The notes beneath the pieces were generated by a model. It worked only from the letters and a program-made list of their open reading frames with translations. It was not told where the DNA came from and searched no databases. A DNA stretch of 64,000 nt from Aphidius gifuensis (Eukaryota > Arthropoda > Insecta > Hymenoptera > Braconidae), in the NCBI RefSeq assembly GCF_014905175.1, contig NC_057791.1:1364001-1428000 (forward strand). Reading direction: 5' to 3'. The stretch's first letter is position 1, and the number at the start of each line of letters is the position of its first letter. A program made the translations under genes and the position numbers. Below, piece by piece: positions 1 to 12,600 of the stretch.

Positions 1-650
1 TTGTAAAATTAAAAAAAAATCATTGAACTCGCGGACAAATGAGATTTTCATCATATTGAGAAATTGACAATTGGTATGATCACCTGGTGCAACTACAATA
101 TAATGACTACTCTGTTTAAAAAAAAAATGCATTTGTGTTGTTGCTCTTGGTCTTGCTCAATAAAAAAAAAAAAAATTACACAACTGGAACCCAAAGCCAG
201 CTCTCAAATGATTTTTTGTTGTGTCACGCGGAAGAATGAAGAAAGAAAGGTATTTTTTTTTCAATTTTAAAATTTTTTTTTTCTCATTTAATAATTTTAA
301 ATGTGTATATAAAATAATATTGTAAAATTAACTCAACTAATTACATCTAATTAACAATAAAAAAATTAAATAAAAATATAAATTTTTTAATTATTATTTA
401 AAAAAAAAAAAACATTATCATTTATTCTTTTGACTATAAATGAATTTATTATTTACATTTGAATCTATTTTTTGTTCTATTCAAATGTAGAAATTAAAAA
501 TAATTTTTTTAACAGTCCATGTATATAATCTAATTAAAAAAATTAAATAACTTTGTTGCATGAAATATTAATTTCTTTCTCTCTGAATATATATTAAACA
601 TTTTATCTTTAAAAAAATTAATTTACTAGAATAAATTATAATTTTCTTAC
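1..650. other. Intron or downstream part of the CPAP1-like gene
   Basis: AT-rich sequence beyond the donor of the last visible chitin-binding exon. I see no further exon. The short ORF at 64-270 lies over poly-A stretches and lacks coding character. Confidence 0.5.
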
Positions 651-3600
651 CTTTCAAGAAGTGGATCATCATCACCAGTATCTTTAACAGATGATCCATT
701 GTCAATACATCCAACATTTCGTGGCCAATCACATGTTTGCAATTCATGACTAGAAAAAAAAAAATTAAATAAATTAAAAATTAACTGTAATATCAACATG
801 TTATTGCAAATGTAAATTAAAATCAAGTCAATAAGTTAATTTGTTTTTTAAATTAAAAATATGAAAGCTCAAGAATTTTATCTTTTTAATATTACATGAC
901 AATATCTCATATAATATAATTACATATCTATGTAGACATCAAAAAAATATTACTTAACAAAAATTAAATAAAAAAAATAATAAACGTCAAATTGTTCCGC
1001 ATGCCTTTTGGCGTCATTCAATTGATCACAATATAAATCGACCTTGCTTTCTTTAAACTTTCAAAATTCCAATTTTTTATTTTTGCAATATATCAATTGC
1101 GTGGGATCTAGAACACACCCGCAATTGATAATATACCGGACGTTAAAAAATTATTAACAACAATATCATATTATCATATTTTAAAATCATAAATAAGTCT
1201 TGCCAAATTTGTCGTTTCCTTTTGTTTGTTAACAAATATTATTTATCATTTTATATATCGCATAATATAATTATTATTACATTCAAAAATTACTTAAAAT
1301 GTAAATTTATTTTTTGAAGGTCAAGCCTTGTTTAAAAAAAAAAAATACTGTTCTCATATAAAATGGCATATTTGGTGACAAAAAAAAAAAAAAAAAATAA
1401 TAAAAAACTCGATCATGAAATAGCTTATTCCATAATTGGACATTGTTAAATGTCTCTTTGAAAATTTTATCTGCTTGAGAACTTTTAAAATTGCGCATAT
1501 TGTATAAGTATTTTTTTTTTTTTTTAAATATAGATTTCACTTGTGTGTAATAATATAATGTTTTTTAAATATATTTTTTTTTGTTTTGTATATATATTAT
1601 TTTTAAAATAACGGGCATGCATGAATGATTATTATATATTTTTTCTGTAAATAAATAAAACACCAGGTCGTGACTTGAATTCACGTTGACCTGGGTGTGG
1701 CAATTTGACTTTTACCACCAAAAAGTCAAGACACATATGAAGTTCACATTAGTTTAATTTTTTTTTTTTTTTTTTTTTAACTTATAAAATTGCATATACA
1801 AGCGTGTCCAATCAAATACCCTGACGTTGTATGCTTCTTAATGTCATTTATAAAAATTTTTTTTTTAAATATAAAATTGCACAGCTGATGTCATAAAAAA
1901 AAAAAAATTTTTAAAGCTTGACTTTGATTGAAGACATATATTGAAAAAAAAAAATATATTATTTTTGTTATATTGGCAAATTTTTAAGGGGTCCAGTTTT
2001 CTCTTTTTTATATAATTTCTTTTACAATAATATTTATAAAAATTTTCATTGTATCATATTTAAATTTATTAAATTTTTTATCCTTGCAAATTATTTTATT
2101 TCCTAAAATATCTAAAAATTTCTCCAATATATGTCAATTAAAATTAAGCAAATGAATATCATCTATAAAAAAAATTTCTTGATTTTTTAAAACTTGATAT
2201 ATACATAAAAATTTCCATGACGAAAGTACAAGTAAGTATAAATAATTTTATAAATATATATTATTATATATTTTAATATTGGAAAGCTCGTTTAATTTGC
2301 TCTCTCTTTAAGCCTACACACTGAATGATTATTTATACACAAACATATATTAATTGATTAAATTGTAAAATTTAATTATCATATATCATTAAATATATAT
2401 AAAAAAAATCAGTATCAATTTATCCTCAATCTAAAATTACTATTTTTTTTTTTGCAATTGATATTATAATTAAAAATATATTTATATGTCTTACCTGTAC
2501 ATCAATCCACCTGTACATGATTCAAGTAATGCACCACCAAATACACATACATAATATTGTGTACAATCACGTGGATGTGAATAATACCCAAATTCTTCTG
2601 GACATTCAAATTCTAATGCTGCTTCATTTCTACTGGCACGTGCTGTTCTTGGTGTATTTCTTTGACATTCTAAAATAAATTAAAATATATTCATCATATT
2701 AATTTATCAAATATATCAACACCTACTCAATCTTATAATCATTCAAAAAATACACTGTGTTTCGAATTAAAAAAAAATTAAAAAATATCAATGAAAGTTT
2801 TTGATTGAATAACAAACTCGATACAAAATCATGCTAAAATAAAATTTAAAAAAAAAAATGTATTTTATACGCGTGACATTTACGAGTTATGACGACGTGA
2901 TATCAGGTATACTGAATAGGATAAATGTTTTTATGGAAAACGCGTTCGCTCGCCCGTGTCGAGACTCACGTTCATATATATCCATGTCTGACCCAAGTTT
3001 TTATATATATTTTTTTTTTTATTTGATAGCCAAGCTTTTTCTCTTGGTGTAACAGTATAATACTGATATAAAAGGCCATTGGCATCAGTAAGCAAAAAAA
3101 ACATAGATAAGATTTATAAAAAAAATAATTTAAACAATAACATAAATAACATTGAATTTTAGTATATTTTTACAATAAAATAGAATTTATATTTGCAAAA
3201 AAAAAAAAAGGATTAAAATAAAAATAATATAATTCTTCAAATTTAAAAATAATAAATATATATTGCGGATTTTAATATAAAATTTCGTCATTTTTATTAA
3301 TATTTTTTGCGTATTTTTTTCTATGTAATTTTACAATGAATATATATGATAAATTTATTAAAGACAAGGAAGTTAAAAAAAAATATAAAAAAAAAATTTA
3401 TAGACAGGTAGTAAATAATTTGAAGGTGACGATTGCCCACATGGGACACCTGTGCATGTTTTTTTTTTTTTCTATATAAATTTAAACATATATCTCTAGG
3501 CAATATTAAAACATAATTAATTTATGTATTTACTCAACTTCAGGGGATTAAATTTGTCATTTAACAACATCATACAAATATTACCTAAAGAAAAATTCAT

Positions 3601-6600
3601 TATCTACTATTTCAACAAAAAAAAAAAAAAAAAGTCACTGATTTATTAGTCTCAATTTGAGAAAGAATATTATATATTTTCTTCAATTTTTTTTCTATTT
3701 ATTAAAATAAAAAAAAAAGGCAAAAGACGGTATGCATAAATACATATTAGTTGGAGATAGTAAAGTTAAAATAAAAGTTGAAAAAAAAATAAATAAAAAA
3801 CGCTAAAGAAAAATATATAAATTCATTTTTTTTTTCATATAATAAATGGTATATTTTGATATGTCCAAGCTCACATTGCTCGTTGTGATTTAAAAAATAT
3901 AAAAAATAGCAAATGCAAAAATGTACATGTGGTATAAAGTTTATACACTGTATAAATATCACATATCTATATATAATATGTATGCTGTTTTATTGCACAA
4001 TGTGTAAGAAGAAAAGTAACCGGATTTTTTTATTTAATGTTTTTTTTTTTTTGCCGACCTTGCTGCTTATGAAAACACACCCATAAGTTAAATTAAACAT
4101 TTTAAACTTGTTTTTAAATTAAACGTAAAGGTGTGGTGATTCAATTTTTTTTTTTTTTTTTCAATGACAGAGAATTTTTTTAAAAAAGAAAAATGATTAA
4201 TTTGTGACTGAAGGCTAGTGAGTTTGCAGGTGTAATTAAAGGGAAGTATGATTTTTCTTGAGATATATAAAACAGGGTGATAAATATGTGCTTGTTAAAA
4301 ATATAAATATATAAAAATGAGAATAACTTTCTTGAGGTTAGTAGAACAAAATGTCGAATTAAAAATAAATATTTTCTTTAAAATAATTGTTAATAATCAC
4401 GAGTAAATATATAATTTTAAAAAATACACTTTTGACTATGTTGACTCAATTAATTTTTCAATATTACAACTATAAAATTTAAATAATTTTAAAAAAAACA
4501 TATTATTTTTCATTTTCCATTATACAAGTTATCATTAAATATTAATTTTACTTTTTATTTTCAACAATTAGATATAGATAATTTATTATTAAGTTAATAA
4601 ATTTAAATAGATATTTTTTTTTTTAACGATTTTTTAATAATTATTATAATGTTTATGATAATTTCGATGGTGTTAAAATAAGTCTACATAAAAACTATAT
4701 TTTAAAGATATATAAAAAAAAAAAATAAATAATTACATGCCTACTGAAAAAATGAAAACAAAATGACTTGTAGAATGAAAAATAAATTTAATTATTTGAT
4801 AAAAAATATTAATTATAAAAATGATGATAAAAACAAAAATATAAATTTCTTTTTTTTTTTTTAAATACAGTTATTTGTAAATTATTATAAATACTTCCTT
4901 ATATAATTTACATAAAATTATCATCAAATAAAAATTAAAGAAAATCTAAAACTAGAGCATATCCTGATTTTTTTTTTCTAATTAAAATAAAAAAAAATGG
5001 GCTACAAATAATAGAAGAAAAAAAAAAAAAGTTTGTTAATGAGATTAACAGTGTCAAAGAGAATTTCGTTAATAATATTTTCATGTATTTTTATTAAATT
5101 TTTTTTCCCTTAATAACTGTACAATAGTATTGTTATTAATAATATTCAAAGACAATGAAATTGTCTACTCTCACAAACCAGTAAATTTTTACCTCTCTCT
5201 TATTTTTTTTTTTTTTTTCTCTAAATTTTTCACTTCACATGTCAACGTTATGAGAAAATATATATAGCATAAAAATAAAAAAAATTACATGTGCCTGAGT
5301 AAGTAATTATCAAGTTAGCTTGTATACCAAGCGACAGAAAAAAAAATCTACTATAACTCAAATGCCCAGTGTATTGCAAAAAAATATTATTTATATAGTA
5401 CCATCAGAGAAACTAAATAAAACAAAATTTTTATTGTTAAACATTTCTATCATGTTAAAATAATAATAATTTATTGTTGGAATGTTTCAAGTAATTTTAT
5501 ATATATTTTTTCGCATTATTATTTTTGTCATATGTTATCTTAATTTGTCACATTAATAATCCATGAAAATGTTAAATAAAATAAAAAAAATTAATTTATA
5601 TAAAATAAATAAAAAACTGACAATGACATTTCAATATAAATTGTAAATAAAATTATAGTTAACTATATTTATTTAAGGCCAATGTCTTGAATTAATTGTA
5701 TAACAATTTGGCTGAATTTATTTGAAAAAGAAAATTTAAAATGCATTGCTAAATGATTAATGATTAGAATATTGATAATTAAAATTGATTGACATTTATG
5801 TGATTTAATTTTAATGATAAAATAACTACTGGCTCATTAATTTTCAATGATCCAAATAGTCAACAAATTGATCATATCGATGGCCTTCTTCAATGACCTT
5901 AAAATACCGCACAAACATTTTATTTTAATTCTTTTTTATATATCAGCTCAATAAGTTTTCTGATCATTTACGAAAAAAAAAAAAAACAATTATAAATTTT
6001 TGAATTTGTACACACATGTAATATAACGCAAATAAATTTTTTGCCTCAGGTATTATAAAAGTGAAAGTCAAGTGAATAAAAGAGAGTGAGACAGTTAAGC
6101 TTAGTAAAAATTGAAAAAAAAATATTTTTTTTTTTTTGATAATTTAGAGGAATTAATACGACAGTAAAAAACCAACGACAAATTGCATTGATAAAATTGA
6201 TAAAATAAAATTAATTGATATAAAATAAAAATCAATATTCAATTTTTTTCAAAATTAATATTTAAAAAATTAAAAAAAAAAAAATATATTGAGTGAAAGT
6301 TAAATTGAAATACCAAAGTGTAAAGAGTTAAATTTTTTTTTTTTTTTTTTGGTTCATTCGAACAACAGAGAAAGAGATAGAAAATTTTTAAACTGGAGCA
6401 ATTATTACATAACATACTGGACATTTTTTAATATAACTCGAGGCAAAATTTTTTGTGTCTCTCATAATAATTTTTCCTTGAGCTTTCTTTTTATCAATAT
6501 AAAATTTAAAAAACAAATAACAACAAGAATTATTTATATTTATACACGTATTTTATTTTTTGAATTAATTATTTAAAAAAATATATTTGTAGGTGTTTTA

Positions 6601-9600
6601 TTTATTTATTGATTTATTTATATTTAAAAGTCATTTTTATGAATTTTAAAATTTATTAATCCCACTAAATTTAATTTATTTTTTTCCTATTATTTTATTA
6701 TATAACATTTGAGTAATAATTTTTTTATTTTATATATTTTTATTACACATACGATGTAATTCGTGTGTAAATATCATAAAATTTTTTATGTCGATATATG
6801 TGAAATAATTGCTTTTTTAATAACTTAAATTCTTACAAAAATATTATAACATATTTATCAAGAATTTTTCTTTATATTTTTTGTATATATTTATATATCA
6901 TCAAAAATTTTAATAAATATAATAAACATTGTTATATTGCACATAGTATTTTCACTGAGTAAATTAATGTCGCAATTTAATATAATCTAATTATTATTAT
7001 ATAAAAATTATATATGATTGTTATAAAATTTAATAGGATAATTATTTATAATTACAATAAATCATAGCAAGTATAAAAATTCTATTTTTTGCATATTTAA
7101 TTGAGGGATATTTTCTCAACGAGCAAGTTTAAAAAAATTATCAAATTAAATTACCTCAAGTTTAAATGTATTTACAAATTCATCTAGTTATATTTTTAAT
7201 GATTTCATTTTTTGTCAACTAATAAACAAATGATCGCAAAAAAAAAAACCCTTTGCTTTTTTTTTTCATTCAAGAATTTAATATATTTATTAAAATTATT
7301 TTATTATTGTTAAAAAATAAATAAATTGTCTATTAATAATAATAAAAAAAAAAATCTGATTTATGTATATAGTATTATTAAAATTTTTATATTTATTTAT
7401 CAAATTTTTAATAATAATATTAAAACTTGTTATATGGGCGTATATTTTTAACGTTTATTCTGGTGGAGGCGGTTTGTAATCTTTGTATCAATTGACAGGG
7501 GATCATTTACCCGTTTATATATATATCCACAACAATATAAAAATAATAATGAAAATAAGACAGAGGTAAACCTTATCACCGTGTGAAAAAATTTTCTTTT
7601 ATAAACTTGAGAATATAAAATTCCAGTGAGTTTTAAAATTATTAAAAAAATTATTTAATATATTTTTATTTTTTAATTTAAAAGTCATGATTATTTTAAT
7701 CTAATTTAAATTTTATTTTTTTTTATTCTTATTTTAGACACGTGTATAATTTTGATGAAAAACACTTGTCTTATCTTATTTTATTTATTTTAAATGATTT
7801 TTTTATTTTAAATTTGTCTTATCACACAGTGGATTTATTATTATTATTTTTTTTTTAATATTTAAATAGTTTTAATGATATATTTTTTTTTTTAAAAAAA
7901 GCTTGTTATTCTGAAATTGAAATTTCTGTGTCATTGAACTATTGTTGATCATTCGTCATAAATATAAAAGTCAAAATATCCTGAATCTTATTTTTTTATC
8001 ATACAATAAATCCAACAAATTTATTTGAAGATTATATTTTTTATTTGAGTAAACATATAACGTATAAAAATAAAAAAATATGTCTAAATTTGAGGTATAA
8101 AATAGAAGATATTGTTCAAATTGTACGCATTATTTTATCATCTAAAGAACTGAATATATTTTAAATTAAACTTGTCTCATTTATATACACAAGAATTGTT
8201 TATCAAATAAAAATTCAACACCATGAATATAACAATTGTATTGATGGCCTTGTTGATATATTTGACGAGACAGGTATGTTGTAACTTGATATATTAATCA
8301 ATAAATTTTATGCAAAAATAATAATTAATTCTAAATTAAATTTTAAATAACAGAGTATTTCAAATAAGTTTCCAAGTTATGGAACTGGTCTCAGAGAACT
8401 TTATGAAAATAAAAAAAATGATTTGTATGCTGGATGGAAAAAAGAATGGAATAATATTAAAAAAGAAAATTCAAAAATTTTATCTACATATATTATACCA
8501 AATAAATTTGAAAAAAATGAAGAAAATTCTCATTGTTACAGTATTTATAATTCTGACATGATAATAAGAATAAAAATGTCTTACGATGAAAATACTTTGT
8601 GTCGCGAGCGAAATATTTTGGCTTATGATAATTTTGTAAATTCAATAATTGAAGTAAGTATATAAGTATAATAATTAATATGATAAAGATATATATATAT
8701 ATTATTAATTTTTATTATTTTTAATAGAGCTTCAATACATCATTGTTATTTAAATCTTGTTATGAAAATAAATATATAACATATGAAATTCTTCATTGTC
8801 TTGACGACATAGCAGTAAATGCAATTAATCAAAATACAAAAAACTATCAAAACATGGTTGAACGTTTAAAATTGTACAATGGAATAATAACATTAAATAT
8901 AAAAAAATGTTCTAATAATTTTTTAGCTTCTTTATTCAAAACACTAAATGAAACAAGTAATGAACTCAAAAAATGTATTAAAATACGAAAAGAAGAAATT
9001 GCAAAAGTATATATTTAAATTAATTTTACCATCAATTTGTTAGGTGTCAAATAAATTTATTATCATCATCATATTTTACTTTTTTTTACAGGAAAATTGT
9101 AAAAATTTAAATATTGATATTAATTTAATTAATTTACATGAAAATTATAAATTAATGATAAATATAATGGAAACAAAAACTCAAAAAATCATTCAAAGAA
9201 TTCATGAAGATACAATAGAAAATTACAAAAAACAATCAAATTATTATAAAAATTATGAAAAAAATATAACATGTTGTTTTGATTTATCAATGAAATATTT
9301 TTATGTAGCATTTAAAAATGCATTAAATCAAAGTAGAGATTGTTTTGAAGAAAAAAGATTTGTTGTTGAAAAATTTATTACTAAATCAGTTGAGGTAAAA
9401 ATTATACTTTATTAATAACAACAAATTATTGAAAAATTTATATAATTTTTTTTTTCACAGAATAATAAGATTGAAAAATTTTTTTGGCCTTGTAATGAAA
9501 GAAATTCATCACTATCTGAATTATCACTTGTCTGTTTCGATTGGGTCATGATGAGCAATTGTAGTGAACCAGCGAGACAAAAGTATGATACATTATTAAA

Positions 9601-12600
9601 AAGTATGAAAAATTTTAATGAACAGCTGCCATTGTCAATTCATTTTTGTCTATATAAAATGATTAATGAATTGAGACAATTTATTCATGCTTCAACAAAA
9701 GAACTTGTAAATTGTATTAACAATAAAAAAATTAACGAAAATTGTGTTGATAAAGAATTAACATATGACTCTAATGTGATGAAGGTTGAGACACTTGATA
9801 TTTATACCAACGAAATTGTTACACATATAATTGATGCTTATCAATAGATATTATCAAATTAAATCTAAATATTTTAATTTACTATATAGCTTTTAAAATA
9901 ATTAAAAATAGAAATAGCTTTTACTTGAAGGAAATTTTAGGTCTCCTAATCAAGAGACATTTATGTTTAAATTAAAAACATCATGTCATGAAAAAAAATA
10001 ATAATAAAACAATGCTAGTATCAAAAAAAAAACAATTTTTTTCTTTGTTAATTAAAAATAATTATTATTATTTGTTATAGAAATAATATACAGCAAAAAA
10101 TAAATAAATTTGAAAATTAAAAAAAAAGTTATTTATTAGACAAGAAGACAACACTCCTAATACTCCTAATATTCTAATATTATTTTATCATTTTTTTTTA
10201 AATATATATATTCTAAAATTATAATAACTTTTTCTAAATTTAAAATTTTATCATCGTAAGCCTTGGGTTCAGTGTTCATTAACAAATCAGTCGTCAAACT
10301 GTCATCAAATTGTCAACGAAAAATATTTAAAGTTTCTCTCTAATATCTCTTTTATTTTATAACAAATTTATTTTTATTATTTAATAATCAAGCAATGATA
10401 TTTGTAAATACATTAATTTTTTTACTAATTAATTTAAACCATCATCAGGTATGTTTTTTATTTCTAATTAATTATATTTCTTTGAGTTTAATAATATTTT
10501 TTATAAACAGCTAATTTATGGATATGACACTTTTCAATATCTTTATAATTATCAAATTGAAAATACATCAAATGAAGTATCAACAAAATGGAATAAATTA
10601 ATGAATAATTGTTCAGTAATTATTGATAAATATCAAAAAATTACAAATGATTATAAAGACAAAAAAAATGTAACAGAATGTATGGAAAATTTAAAATTTC
10701 AAACATTAGAAATAGTTGGTGATGTGTCAATGAACAATACTTTGTGTCAACAAGAAAAAAAAGCTGCTTATTATAATTTTATAAATACTCTTATTCGGGT
10801 AAATATATATCACAATTAAAAATCCATTAACTATAAAATCCTTGAACTAAATAATATATGATTTTTATTGATTTCTTTACAGAGCTGGGAAAAAAAAACA
10901 GAATTTAAAGATTGCACTTATGATGATGATTCTTTACCAGATATTTTAGAATGCATTGATGAAAATACTCAAAATATGAATATGGAAATGAATATATTTT
11001 ATCAAACATTAACAACACATTTAAAAAATTTCAATGATATATTTTCATTTAGAATGAATGAGTGTATTGATAACTCAACAAAAACAATAAATAGTCAATT
11101 AAATATTTTTGAAAATAATTACAATAAATGTATTAAAAAGGTAAGATTAAAATATTTTTTAAATAATAAATATATAATTTACTATTTTTATTTTAGGAAA
11201 AAAAATTGTCAGATTATAATTTGAATATTATAAAATTTATTCACAAAGAATTATTAGCTGAAATACAAAAAAAAGCTAGACGAGTAATTAAAAGATTTCA
11301 AAAGACAATTTTACATTTAATTAAAGAAAAAATTATTAAAACAGGTAAAATTAATGAAGAAAAAATAAATTGTTGTTCTGAACAAACAGAAATTAATCTC
11401 AATGAAACAATAGAAAATGCATTAAATCAAAGTAAACAATGTTTTAAAAATCAAAGAATTAATTATCAAAAATTTATCAATAATTTTGTTGAGGTAATTT
11501 CAATTTTCGGTATTTAATTTGATGTATTATTTAATATAAAAATTATTAATAATATATATTTAATTTATTATCCAGAAAAATGAAACAAAAAAAGCATTTT
11601 ACGTTTGTTACGATGAAAATGAGACAGATTTAGAAATTCTTGGATGTTTTGATTGGTTTTATGGAATTGAAAAATCAGTTGAAAAAGAATATAAAAATAT
11701 TTTACAAAATATGATAAATTACAATAAACAATTTCCATCATCCAATCGTTATTGTTTATATAATATAATTGATAATTTACAAAAAATTATATCTATTTTA
11801 AAAAAAAATTATACAAAGTGTATAAATAAAAAAATTTTAAATAAAAAATGTAATTATCAACAGTTTAATTATAATAATTATTTAATGAAAAAAAAAAAAT
11901 TAATTAATCTTGTTGCTAATAATATTGTCACAGATATAATTAATGTTAATTATTCTTTTAGTTTAACATAATAATAAAAATGTTGTATTTTTAATTTAAA
12001 AAAAAAAAAAAACTAATGTATAATAAAAAAATAATTAAAGTTTAAAAATAGTAACTAAAACTCAATTAATTTTTAATTTATATTAAAAAAATTAAAATTA
12101 AGTTTGAATTTTTTAATAAAATAAATTTTTTTATATATTTTATAATAATTTTATCAATTAAATAATTTTATTTTTTGTATTTCTTGATAATTTTTTTAAA
12201 AATATATTACAGTTATTTATTTTTATCATATACAATATCGAGGACACGTGGAGATTCATATGAGTGAACTTTCCTCTATTTGAACATGATAAAAAAAAAA
12301 AAGTAATTATTTCTCAACAAAAAAACAACAACATTATTATCAACAACAACAACAGCAAATAATAAAAATATCTGATTTATAATTTTTGATAGATGAAAAG
12401 ATAGATAGATAACTCTAATAGCCACTGCTTGTAGTAAAGTCATCATTTACATTATTTTTTTTTTTTTTATATTTTATATCATGTTTATTACTAAAAATAT
12501 ATGTACTCTCTCATTGTCCTAATGGTGGCTCATTTTCGAGGCCATTGAATGATAAATTTTATTTCTTTTAAAATTTATAAATTTACAATGTATTCTAGCA

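Larger units (their letters stand above)
750..2494. other. Intron 2 of the CPAP1-like gene
   Basis: AT-rich intron between the two exons that share the ChtBD2 domain. It contains three compact inverted repeats (1091-1130, 1661-1695 and 1705-1729), described separately. No coding sequence is supported. Confidence 0.6.

Noticed and set aside
12300..12360. Possible simple-repeat array or CRISPR-like spacing
   Set aside because: Just a short CAA/ACAACA microsatellite; no unique spacers, and the locus is eukaryotic.
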